A model generated the notes under the pieces. It was not told where the DNA came from. It saw only the letters and a program-made list of their open reading frames with translations, and searched no databases. Source: Larix kaempferi (lineage: Eukaryota > Streptophyta > Pinopsida > Pinales > Pinaceae). Taken from it: a stretch of 64,000 nucleotides of DNA. A program made the position numbers and the translations under genes. Shown here piece by piece: positions 46,239-57,197 of this stretch. How positions within the stretch are numbered: the stretch's first letter is position 1; every line of letters begins with the position of its first letter. The DNA lies in NCBI GenBank assembly GCA_027924585.1, contig BSBM01001138.1, forward strand, positions 15,364,501-15,428,500. Reading direction: 5' to 3'.

Positions 46239-49200
46239 TCATTGATGTAGCTTGTAGCTCATTCTCTTGAATTTCTCCATTGTCTTCCACTGTTCTACAG
46301 ATGGCGTCTCATAACTAGTCATTTCTTTAACTGAAACTCTCAACCCAACATGCTCCACATAGGATATTGGAGGCAATTCAACAATTATCATCTTTAACCG
46401 ATTATGAATTTCAAAATCTATAGCCAACTTGTCAATTATGACTTTTCCTGTTAGGGACTGAGTCATTTCTTCATTTTTTGTGATCTATTCTGGATTTAAC
46501 TAACAAAGCTTCATATTCGGACTGAGAAATTTGGTTTCCATTTTTATCCCAGAAAGAAGGGAGTCCTTTTTGAAATATTTCTGAGAATACACTTTTAAAA
46601 GACTTAACTTGCTGTGACATTTGATTTAATCTTGCTTGGACACTTTGAATATGATGGTGGTTTGCAATGATCCTTCTTGCATGAGTTATTATTGTGATTC
46701 TATCTTTGATTCCCAAATTTTTCATATCTTCTAAAGTTAAGGAATTAAGGAAATCAATAGTGCTTTGGGTTGTTTCTGTTGGTCCTTTCTCCAAAGTCTC
46801 CATCATGGTTTGCAGAGCTATACTCATCCCTGATTCTTTATCATTTATAAAATTCAGATAAGACCTTAAATTAGCATATTCAACCATGATCATATCCCAG
46901 ATTAAATGTCTGGCCCCTTGCATAGGAAATTTCCCTGAAATTTTCTCAGTCAACTTTTCATTTTGCTCCAATACTCTCTTATTCTCCTCTTCCAGGACCT
47001 TTCTTTCTTCTTCTTTCTTTTTCACTTCCTCTGCCAAATTTTGATTTTCTATTTTCAAAATTTTTATTTCTTCTTCTTTCAAACGAATCTATGAAATAAC
47101 TTGAACAATATCTTCTCTACTAGTTTATGTGCTTGACTAACCCATTTTTATCTGATTATTCATTTCTAGAATCAGTTGACTTTCATTAAGGACATCAATT
47201 TTAGCTAAAAGTGTAGCTCTTTATCCTTCCCATCCATTTTTTTCTTCTGTAAGTTTCAGTAATTTTTCTTTATTATCAATTAATTCTCGAGATAAAGATT
47301 CCTTTTCCTTTTCTAACTCTGTTAACTTGGAAGCCTGAATCAATTGAGTTGTTGGAATCTTGAGTTTTTTCTTAACAGTTGGATAGTGCTCTCCTTTTCA
47401 GCTAAGATATTTTTTGTGGCTTGACCTTTATCTGGTTCACTATCCATGGTCAATATATCACCCTGGATTTTTTCACTTGTTGCTGGTATGCTTTATTTTC
47501 CAATTTCTCTTGTTTTAACTGATTTTCTAGCCTCAAGACTGTAGTCTATAATTTCGAATTCTTCAGAGCAGTTTTCATCAAATCTGTATATATCACTTCC
47601 CCAATTTGCTTATGAAGATGGATTTGATCAGGTATGGGGATTATTTGCAAATTTAGTTTCATCTCTGAAACTCTATCTTGGGTAGTCACTACCAAATTCA
47701 ATTTTTTTTTATATGATCTTTTACAGTAACCAATGAATCTTCTTTGTCTGAGATATCCCTTACCTTTGAATAAAGCTTTAAAACTTTTTCTGAAGAGATG
47801 TGCCTTTCTTGTCCACATTTGGTATACAAGTCACTCCTTGACTTAAATTTTTCACTAGATTCACTTTGTTGTGCTTCTTCAAAACTGTATTCTTGAACTT
47901 GGAAAACTGGTTCCTGGTCTTTTTCTTTTATCTTTTTTATTCTAATTTCAACCATTTCTTCATCTGAATCAATCCTTCGTCTTTTTTATACTTCTGGATC
48001 TTCATCCATATTCTCATCATCCTCTGGAAAACTCCTTTTATCAGTGATGTCAATTTTTCTTGGAGTTAGTATAATCATTGCAGATGAGTTCATTATTGCA
48101 GAAGGATTAGCTTGCAGGGTCTCCGAAGTCTCTATATCTAGTTGATATTCCATTAAATTAGCCCTTTCAGCTAAACCTTCTACGTCTTCATGATCAAAAG
48201 CTTTGCTTCTGTTTTGTTTCCTTCTTTGTGAAATAATGTGATAAGGGTCATAATTGATTTTGGTAGTTTTTGCAAAATTCATATCCTGTAATAGGGCTTC
48301 AATGAGTGAGAGGGCAGCCTCATTCTTTAGAATTAGAGGACCAATCTTCATAGGAAATTTGATTTCAGAATCCTTCCTAAAGCTCAAGAAGTGCTCATTT
48401 TCTACAATCATTTTCTGTCTGAAAAAATCTAGAGCAAATATCTTTGGTGTTAAAAATGAAGGAAAGATATATGGTGCATGAACAAAGCCATAGACTCTAA
48501 TGATAGTATGGTCTTTCAAAAGAAACCAATCTCCAACTCTTTGATATGAACTAAACTGTAAAACCTCTTGCATTTCGGGTAATACTCTGGGTAATCGGTT
48601 TTGAAACATTAACCTGTACATTTATGACATGACAAGATTCATATAATTGAAAGTACTATTCCTGATCTCGGAAGTGAAAATAATCTCCGGGAACTACAAA
48701 TTTTCTTCATTGAAAAAAAGGAACATTCTGACCAAATATGATTGAAACCTGAAATGTCTTGTCATGTGGAAATTTGCTAACTGAGAATGAATACTCTCAG
48801 CTAGAAACTCATCAAATTTAAGGCAGGGTAACTCACTCTCAAAATGGTGCTTACCTATTCTAAATAACAAACTCAAAAGGGTTTTCAGGACAAATTTATT
48901 AGTATCAAACCCTAGAAACTGACTTTATAATGAAAAAACCCACTGAGACTCTTCATTGAACAGGTTAATATCAAAGGGAAAAGGTTTATTTTCAACATAA
49001 AGGTTGGGCTTTAGTATTTTGGAGTAAAAGACTTGTTTTTCTTGTGCAAGGGCTTGTCTAAACTATTCAATTAAAGTCTCTTAAGCAAAATCTTCCAAAT
49101 TTTGAACAAACGACTTGGGAACTTCTAAAGAATCTCTAACTATTTTGGAATTTACAGAACAAAGGATTTTAGACCTGCTGGAATCCATTATCACATGTTC

Positions 49201-49464
49201 AGACTAGGAATAGTTTGACGCACACCAGGCTACAAAATCTTGGAAATTTAGGGTTTGTTCTGCCTAAAAATGATGAAAAATAGACTTTTGTACACCATGC
49301 AAATCGCTTCCCTGTTCATCTAAGATCTTTAGCCTCTCTTTTACTTCTCGTACTGAACCAAAGGACAATACTGTATCAAATACATCTTCGTCCCTGTCTT
49401 CGAAGATTTCTTCCAATTTACTAAACTCCTTAACCTGTGCCTCTATTTCTTCTTCTTTTTCCAT
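46239..49464 (-). pseudogene. LTR-embedded long ORF (~1,075 codons), copy in the 5' LTR
   Basis: From ATG at 49464 (MEKEEEIEAQVKEFSKLEEI) to a TGA at 46239 the sense strand reads as protein with a few stops. Pieces at 49264-49476, 48694-48876, 47986-48621 and 47698-47955 are all in the same frame, as is the 203-codon piece 46471-47082. A frame change exists near 47700-47820. Recognisable features: an acidic N-terminus, YDPYHIISQRR, an acidic DDENMDEDPE stretch, and a Lys/Glu coiled coil (EEEIKILKIENQNLAEEVKK) near the C-terminus. No family recognised. A TATA box at 49611-49622 precedes it, so it would be the first gene of the genomic RNA. Confidence 0.6.
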
Positions 49465-49610
49465 TTTAAAGAACAATAAGCAGTTAGAAATTTGTGACCT
49501 ACCTGGTATACGACGGCCGGAAAGGTATATCTTGACTCAATTCCCACTGATGTAGACATGTTCCTTATTCATGTACAAGAAGACAGATGACTCATTTCCC
49601 GTGACCTTTC

Positions 49611-49622
49611 CCTTTATAATAT
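49611..49622 (-). promoter_or_regulatory. TATA box in the 5' LTR
   Basis: The minus strand reads attataaagg, about 150 bases before the ORF start at 49464. If used, U3 would be only about 0.7 kb and R-U5 about 4.2 kb, and R-U5 would hold the long ORF. Confidence 0.45.
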
Positions 49623-50289
49623 CTCTTTTTAAAATCAACAAATGAATCTTAACCGTTGATCTTGTCGCCCTTTTCACCTACGTCGTCGATCTCATCATGG
49701 AGTATCACCTAAAGCGGTTCTGTGATCGCTAAGGGTGGTTTCCCATAACCACTTTTCCGTTGGCGAAATGAACTCACGTTCAACATGTGGCAAGCGGTAT
49801 ATATTTTTCCATTGCTCACCTTTTCTTTTCTCCAAGCTACTTTCAAGCGCGGAATGATTATTAACCGTTGATCCATTATCCCTTTAATTTTTGGTCGCCG
49901 ATTGACTTCAAACTTGATCCCCTTTAACACTCCTTCCACTTTTCTTCTTGCTATTATCCACCGTCGATCTTGCGTGCTTCATTCTTTCACCATGGATCCA
50001 TGCCGAACTTTAGTATCTTGCTTCCTTTAGTTTTTGAAGGTCCACCATCTTTTTAGCCATTCTACTATCTTAGAGGTTTGCTAATCAGTTTAGGGATTTT
50101 CCAATGCTTTGTCTGCCCAATGTAGCATGTTGGCCAAATTAAGAAACCTTGTCAATTTGCTTATATGCTCAACTAGATATAGAAATTCTCATTAGCTTTT
50201 GGTCACAGCTTTAGGTCCCATTGTAAATCTCTATCCTTTGATTTACCCTCTTTTACTTCTAACCACATAAAAATAATCCTGTGTTAACA

Positions 50290-53200
50290 CGAGTCATGCC
50301 ATTAAACTTGAACAATGACGATTACATTTTCAAAGTAACTCAACCTGTCAAATAAATTAATTTGATCGATAAGGGTGCAACTATATTTGTTTATTTGACT
50401 GGAATATTTGATGTAGACTGTTATTGACTTATGATTTTCTACACCAGTTCTGTAGCTTATATGATGTATGAGATGATATAGAATATTATTTTTTTGATTC
50501 TAATAAATATGACCGACCTTCTTCTAGTTATTTAGATGCATTTATTTTTTATGTATATATTTTTATAATTGTTTATTTCAAATTTAGAAAAATATACTTA
50601 CTACTCCACCTCAAATTTTAAAATTTAAACCCCGGAATAATTAAATAAAAATTAAAACATTTATTATTGTTAGTGTTCATAGAGTTTAAAAGTAGGGAAT
50701 GCTTTCAAGGCAGTATTTTGTCTTTGGACATGACAGAAGGTTCTAAAAGTAAGGATATTATTATTCAGCAAAATCCTTTGTCCCTCGGCTTATAATCTCA
50801 ATACAGGGTCACTGCCACCATTCAATGCCTTAATCTCTTCACAGATTTTAGGCTCTCGTGCAGCTAAATATTCATCTCTATATTCCTCCAAAACAATAGG
50901 ATTACCTGCTCTTATAATCATGAAAGTCTTGCATGAAACTTTGAAGGTGGTGGCCGAGTAAATGTGTAGGACTGGTGGGCTTGAAGGTGGTGGCCGAGTA
51001 AATGTGTAGGACTGGTGGAATCACTGAAATAAAAGTCTTAACCCAAATTCTTGCATGAACTCTTCCTTCCTCAAAGTCATTGCAATCAATGGGTTTCCTT
51101 CCCCAATGAGATCAAAGAGTTCCTGCTATTTTGGTTCGCTTCTATGTATGTATAAATAAAGAACTCGTCCTACTAGAATCATGATTCTAAGTAAGAATTC
51201 ATGTTCGGTTTTAGTAGGTAATATTGTGATGATGTCTATATAATTGCAGCAATGTGCATAAATGTATGAATATGATTTTAGGTAATGAGCAGTGCATAAA
51301 TGTATGAATAATGATTCTAGGTAATGTTTAGGTTCTTTATTTTGCATGTTTAATACTTAGTTATTCATGCATGAATAATGATTCTAAGTAATGATTTGGC
51401 TCTTTATTTTGCAGGTTTAATACTTAATTATTCATACAAGAAAAATATATGATTCTAAGTAATGATTTGGCTCTTTATTTTGGAGGTTTAATATTTAGTT
51501 ATTCATGTAAAAAAACATAAATATTAATATGCATTTAGTACTTGGAATGATATTGTCCTGTCTATCTGTCACTTTGGCAAATTTATTATATAAATATAAA
51601 TATGCATTTGATATTCCAAATGCTATTGGCACTTGTGTATAATGTCACTGTTCTCTTTGATGCTTGCACCATAATATTCGTTCTCTGTTGTAAAGTACCT
51701 TCTCAGCTTGTATTAAGATTTAGATTCATTAAAATCTAACGCAGATTCATCAAAATCAAGTACAGTGTTAAAAATAATTGAAGATTTCAGATATTTTTAA
51801 GACAGATTCATCAAAATCAAGTAGTGTTAAAAATAATTGAAAATTTCAGATATTTCTGACTCAAATTCATTCATTCAAAATAAAGTACAATGCCAAAAAT
51901 AATTGGAAATGTTAGATAGTTTCTAACAGAGATTCATCAAAATCAATTACAGTGTCAAAATAATTAAAAACTTGAGATATTTCAAACGAATTTGTTGATT
52001 CAAATTATTCTGAAATACAACGGAAATTATCCGCTCCACATCACTTGCAAACGCAACAACGCATATTCGCACTAATTTATGTGAGTGTTTATCCATCTCT
52101 CAGTTCACAGTCTGAAAACGACAAAAACAAAGCGAGTCCTTACCTAGAATCGCACAATATTCCTCACACAAAATATTTGATTAACAGCTGAATACGTATA
52201 AATAATTGCCAATGGTTGCTTTTTTTCATCAGGCACTGGTCAATTTTTAATGGTTTGGTCGCCGAAGTACATGAATTCATGAATCTGTTTTAAAGTCGAG
52301 GACAGTCATGTAATTTACGTGTAAATTGTGTACAGATCCCTTTGTACTGAAGAAGCATAAAGTCTTAATACGGCACGACACCATAAAGCATGGATGGACC
52401 ATCTCTCTGTGTCGTGTATTCCATGACAAGGATGGCTGCACTGAAACAAAACACCAGGTTGCCATCCACATGCAAAAGGATGCCACGCCATTGACAGGCT
52501 TCTTTATTGGTTCATCTCCTCACTGTTACTTAATTTGGTCGGGCATTAGTGCTGACAGAACTTCTTGACAAACGACATCCCATCGTCCTTGCACAGTCAA
52601 TTATATGAACGTTTCGATGTCAGCCCCCCTGGTTCTTAAGTCTTCTTTTGTTACTATCATGATTAGAGGGCTCAAGAAGCATTCCATACTATTGATTGCG
52701 AGTCTAAAGATGAATATGTGTACAGTTCATGTAATTTTTTTGAAATAAAGGATCTACATACCATGAAGAGTTAGTTGGTTGATTTTTAGATGGGTTTTTT
52801 TACGAGTATGTATTACTCCTGGGGTGTGAAATAATTTCCATATAGAATTGGAGGGTTAGCTTTAGTAGTTGTTTCTTGTAAACAATGAACCAGAGTTGAT
52901 TAGATGTGTCACAAATAGTGTAAAGTGTTTAGTTCTAAGTTGATTATTCTTCCCTTCCTTGGATGAATTATTGGAATCCTAATGTTAATTTGTGGTGTTA
53001 GGATTTCTTCCAAAAATTGGGTGGATTTTCCTTAGTCTATGTAACTTATCATACCTTTAATAGAATAATTTATTTTTATTTTTATAAATTAATTAATTTT
53101 AGAAAAATCACTTAAAAATTGCCTTAACAAAAAGTCAATCCAAACCCTTCACTACCTCCAAAAAAAACAATGTTTGATGAGTCTAAATTTTCAAAAAGAA

Positions 53201-54872
53201 AATAAAATTACTTTGAAGAATGAAAAGCAACAATTCCTATATGAAATGAGAGACTGTTTTTCCAATGAATGTATGTCAAATTCATACATGTGACTAACAA
53301 AATTGTACATGCTTGACAAACAAATTTCAAGTCGAGCCTCTATCAAAAAAATTTCTTATATGATTAAAAGATGATGCCAATTAAAGATGATAAAATTCCT
53401 TGAGGTACAGAAACATGCACCCCATTAAATTGAAAATAATATTCAAAAATACAAGGAAAAGCCTTCCTCCATTCATTCATAACAATATATATTCAATTAC
53501 AAATGCGAACCTTGAATATTTCAGGTAGTTATGCATACATTAAGATTGAACATCTGCACAGCAATGACAAAAGGACATTAAGATATTGCAATTACCTAAA
53601 TACACACCTAACAAAATTATTTATTATTTATGTTCATTTACTTCTCTAACTGAGACATGCAACATTAGATATGGACTTTGGGCGTCTTTGCCTATTCTTA
53701 ATAATGCTCAAATATATTTTTCAATGAACTAAATGATTGGTTGTAGTTGTGCGCACTCACTGAGATTAAATAATATATCACCGGAAAATTCCAAATGAAA
53801 CACCCAAAACATATGGCCAAAACAAATAATCAAATAGTATAGTAAACAATAATTAGTTAGTAACTCAGACACCCAACAACCTTCCAAGTCTCCATGATGA
53901 TATGATCTATTTTACAAAACCAAATTTTACATTCAATTCCATTTCCATTTATATCATCAACGAATACGATGGAGATTCCTCTAAAGAGCGTTGTTAGACA
54001 TGACAATGAGCACTGTTAATATAATGACTCCATCAAGTGAAGAAAATATGTGGACACCCCCTTGGGAAGAACCAATCATATATGCCATTGATTTCTCCCC
54101 TATGACTATGAATTCCCCTTTCAACTGAAGCAATGGAGTCCAATGAAAAGATGCTTTCCGATACTAACACCACTATCACATGTCCACAATTATAAAACTA
54201 AATTCAATATTTGAGCGTCTATAAGCAGCATAATGAAAAAATAATAAATTTACAAATTTTTGTACTTCAAAACACAATTACCCATTACTCTATTGCAAAC
54301 TTCAAGCATGCAGTAGCCATGCACTCCTTCAAACTTTTAATACTATCTTTCTCAATGCTAATTCTTTCATTGCTCTAAACTATTGAATACCAGATGCAAT
54401 CATCTATTCGGCTTCAGTTCCCATTTGTAGAAAGAACTTATTTAGATGGGTATTGTAGTCATTACGTTGGTCCCTTCTAAATCACAATAAAATAACAATT
54501 AGTTAAATACCTATGATGGCATCTCATCAAAAAGAAATCTCAATTTTCACCATGGTCTGTAATTGAAAGGCTTGGCCATGTACCATTTATATATATATAA
54601 AGAAATCTTAACAAATAAAATGAAAAAAAAAACATATGAAGATCATCCTAATAACCAATCAACTAAACTTCTACCTGCCACTAAGGAACATAAACATAAA
54701 CATAATCATCAGCTAATTAAATTTTTGGATGGAAAAATGATCATGAGTCCCACTCAGGGATAATTTTAAGAACCCCCCAAATTTATATGTATAAAAAATG
54801 GGCGAATCTTCTCGATATATAGGAAAATTTGAAGGCGATTTTATCAATAATATAGTATGTATATATAATTTT
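50290..54872. other. Non-coding spacer with several minisatellites
   Basis: A 40-bp unit is duplicated almost exactly at 50941-50980 and 50981-51018. About 70-bp units recur three times at 51311-51515 (core atgattctaagtaatgattt). About 60-bp units with core gattcatcaaaatcaag recur four times at 51741-51985. The open frame at 52326-52568 (80 codons) matches nothing I recognise. The rest is AT-rich with no supported gene. Confidence 0.6.
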
Positions 54873-55060
54873 TTGGTGAATATTTCATTTTATTATATGA
54901 TGTTGTAAACTCTTGGCGAATCTTTCACTAAATTATAAGATATTGTAAAATCTTGGCAAATATTTCACTGAATTATAAAATATTGTAAAAACTTGGTGAA
55001 TATTTTACTGAATTATAAAATTTTGTAAAATTTTGGTGAACCTTTCATTGATTTATAAAA
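54873..55060. repeat. 40-bp minisatellite, 4.7 copies
   Basis: Units of exactly 40 bp start ttggtgaatattt, ttggcgaatcttt, ttggcaaatattt, ttggtgaatattt and ttggtgaaccttt at 54873, 54913, 54953, 54993 and 55033. They end just before the PPR-like fragment. Confidence 0.8.
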
Positions 55061-55068
55061 CACATTGA

Positions 55069-55335
55069 ATGGCACTCTGCTTATTAATTCTGAGTTCAAG
55101 GATTCTTCAAATGTTGAGTTCAATTGCTCTATTTCATGTTTTGGTCTCAATACCAAATCACAGTGGCCTTAATGATGCCTTCATATCCAAGCAAAGCCGA
55201 GTGGATCTTGTATACATGTATTCTAAATGTGGGTGTTTGGAGGATGCATGTAAGTGTTTGACCAAGTGCCAGAGCAAAAAGAAAAAATCGTTGGTTGAGC
55301 AAGTGTTTGATATTGTGACAAGCAAAAATCTTTAA
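55069..55335 (+). pseudogene. PPR-protein gene fragment
   Basis: The open frame of 88 codons contains HSGLNDAFISKQSRVDLVYM followed by YSKCGCLEDACKCLTKC, a clear pentatricopeptide (PPR, PLS-type) helix pattern as in organellar RNA-binding proteins. Only about one repeat is present. There is no targeting peptide or other repeats, and the frame ends in KKKKSLVEQVF. In the intact family such proteins edit or stabilise organelle RNA. Here it is a relic, probably carried or duplicated. Confidence 0.6.
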
Positions 55336-55644
55336 AAATTATAGCTCGGAATAGCATCAAAACAAACAAAGACAACCACAAGAATGAAGAATCATGGCCA
55401 AAAACAAGATATTGAAGCACTCTAAAAAAAGGGGGAAAGAAAACTCGTTGGTTGTAAAATCTTGATGGAAATGCATAAGCAACAACCATATTCGGATTAT
55501 TACAGATAGAGTTTAATGTAGTAACAAGACTAGGTATCGCTGAACTCATAGTGGATAAGATTAACACCTCATAAATAGATAAAGATAATAAGTTAATAAC
55601 TAATAAACGAGGTGATATTCAGGTGTTACTCTTCATCCAGTGTT
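55336..55644. other. Spacer, nothing supported
   Basis: An open frame on minus (55223-55567) is present, but no known domain is visible in it. Confidence 0.4.
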
Positions 55645-57197
55645 TGTCAAGATTCGGGTAAAGTGGGGACTCCACTTGTTATCTCGTCCCTTAATGGTCT
55701 AATGGATATGTGGGGTCCTGAATCTTGACAAACCGATAAACTAATAGAATCAAACATTATGCATGATTTTGGCTTCCACTAGCCAATTATGCCCGTGGAG
55801 GCTAGGAAAATTATGCGATGTAATTATGCCAATTGCAATAGAGGAATGTTGGTCTCATGCCAATAGGTATCTTACGATTAATGCATAGGAACCTAGTGCA
55901 TAGACCATTTTTTGTTACACCTAAATCTCATCATCATGAGACCTATGTCAACCCAGTGCCTTAATCACTGAAGTCTCCCTGATCAAGAAGTCAATCAGAG
56001 CAAGTTGTTGGCTTTTGTCCACGATTTCTAGTTGGGTTGGCACACATTGCCTTCTAGAAAGGAGCGCCCAACTAGATCAGGCGCAGATTGCACTAGTGGC
56101 TCAGGTTGCCTTTGTGCAACCTGCGCTTTCCCTCTCAGGCACAAGTTGCCCTCATATAGCATGTGTCGATGGTGGTTAAATTGGATAAAGGTATCTTTCA
56201 AGTGACTTCTAGAAGGTGGATGAGGTGGATCTCTATCCCTAACATCTAGGTGAGTTGTCCTACGGTTCCCTAACCTCATGGGAGGATCCCTTAGTCCTCT
56301 CCTCGTGATCCTCAACCTACTCTATCCACTTGGTCTTATAAATATGAATCTCCTCCCCATTCCAAAAGGAGGAAGTCTATAGCACTAATGTGCTGGTTTA
56401 ATTAACCTAGGTGATCCCTATCCATCTCTTGGGAGGCATACATTTCCTTTGGAGGCATTGGTTTGGCTTGTTGGAGGAAGATTGCAATGTTAAGGCTTGG
56501 ATTGTAATCGTCACTCTTATATGCATTTTTCATTCATTTACAGTAATATAATCTCTTTCCATAAATGTCTGTGTATTGATGATATTTAGAGTTCACTTCC
56601 TTAACTCTTTACTTAGATCAGTTAGTTTTTAGATGCACTTTTACTGCTCGTTTGTCTCTATGTACTTTGATAGGTTTTGCAGCTACGGATCTGAAGACCA
56701 TGGAGCTTGGAGCAAGAAAGGGGAGAAAGATCTACGAATCTGACGGTAAGGAATCTATTTACCTTCATCTCTAATTGATCTAGGAAAGTAGTTTTATATT
56801 ATGTTTCCATTTGTTCTAGATCCATTTGGACTAGGGAGATCATGCTCGCGTCCGCTCAAGCAGATTGTCCAAAAACAAATATGGCAACCATACTAGGAAA
56901 TACTTTGGTTTGATTTCAATTTGAATGTGTTCTTCATTGATTTATCAGTGAGCCATTTCTTTGCCTTCTGAGCCTCTATTCACCATCATATTTTCTTCTT
57001 GAAGAGTTTGTTGACCTTCTTCGAGTCTGTTTGAATCATTATTAGTCCATTTACTTATTCATTGTTTGGATATTTTCACTTCTTGCATTAGGTTATTCGC
57101 CAGATGAACCTAGGTAGTGAATCCAGTGTGCCCTTCCATCTCAAGCATATTCTGCCTTTGAGCATCCTACTCCTTCGACACGTTTTTCGATTTGACA
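55645..57197 (+). repeat. Tentative 5' LTR of a Ty3/gypsy element
   Basis: It begins tgtcaagattcgg and ends tttgaca, giving short inverted ends TGTCAA/TTGACA. A TATA-like box (cttataaatatgaa) lies at about 56335. The following bases (tttgcgccgccaacg) look like a damaged Tat-type PBS. The 3' LTR is outside the window, so the borders cannot be checked. At its start, 55645-55731 is bracketed by an inverted repeat (gtttgtcaagattc / gaatcttgacaaac). Confidence 0.4.

Larger units (their letters stand above)
33182..50289 (-). mobile_element. Tat/Ogre-like Ty3/gypsy retrotransposon with 4.9-kb coding LTRs, full length
   Basis: Sense is the minus strand. The LTRs are 33182-38095 and 45378-50289. The PBS is next to the 5' LTR. 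The order is gag, protease, archaeal-like RNase H, RT, degenerate RNase H, integrase, then a 1.2-kb 3' region and the 3' LTR. Flanks are tgagt (33177-33181) and cgagt (50290-50294), a TSD differing only by a C/T change at a CpG. In the first ~200 bases of the LTR pair about 12 differ (about 6%). The total is 17.1 kb. Every gene has stops or frameshifts, so it is inactive. The PBS and extra RNase H place it in the Tat group. Confidence 0.9.
45378..50289 (-). repeat. 5' LTR of the Tat-like element (4,912 bp)
   Basis: In sense orientation it starts tgttaacacaggat. It ends with a mutated ctaata in place of ctaaca beside the PBS. Its partner is 33182-38095. Confidence 0.9.

Noticed and set aside
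52326-52568. An 80-codon open frame in gene-free DNA with somewhat richer codon variety than the surroundings
   Set aside because: No recognisable domain, no supporting exon structure, and a competing open frame on the opposite strand. It could be chance.
56028-56315. A 95-codon open frame on the minus strand
   Set aside because: It lies on the antisense of the tentative LTR, has no domain, and has an Arg/Pro/His-rich composition typical of shadow frames.
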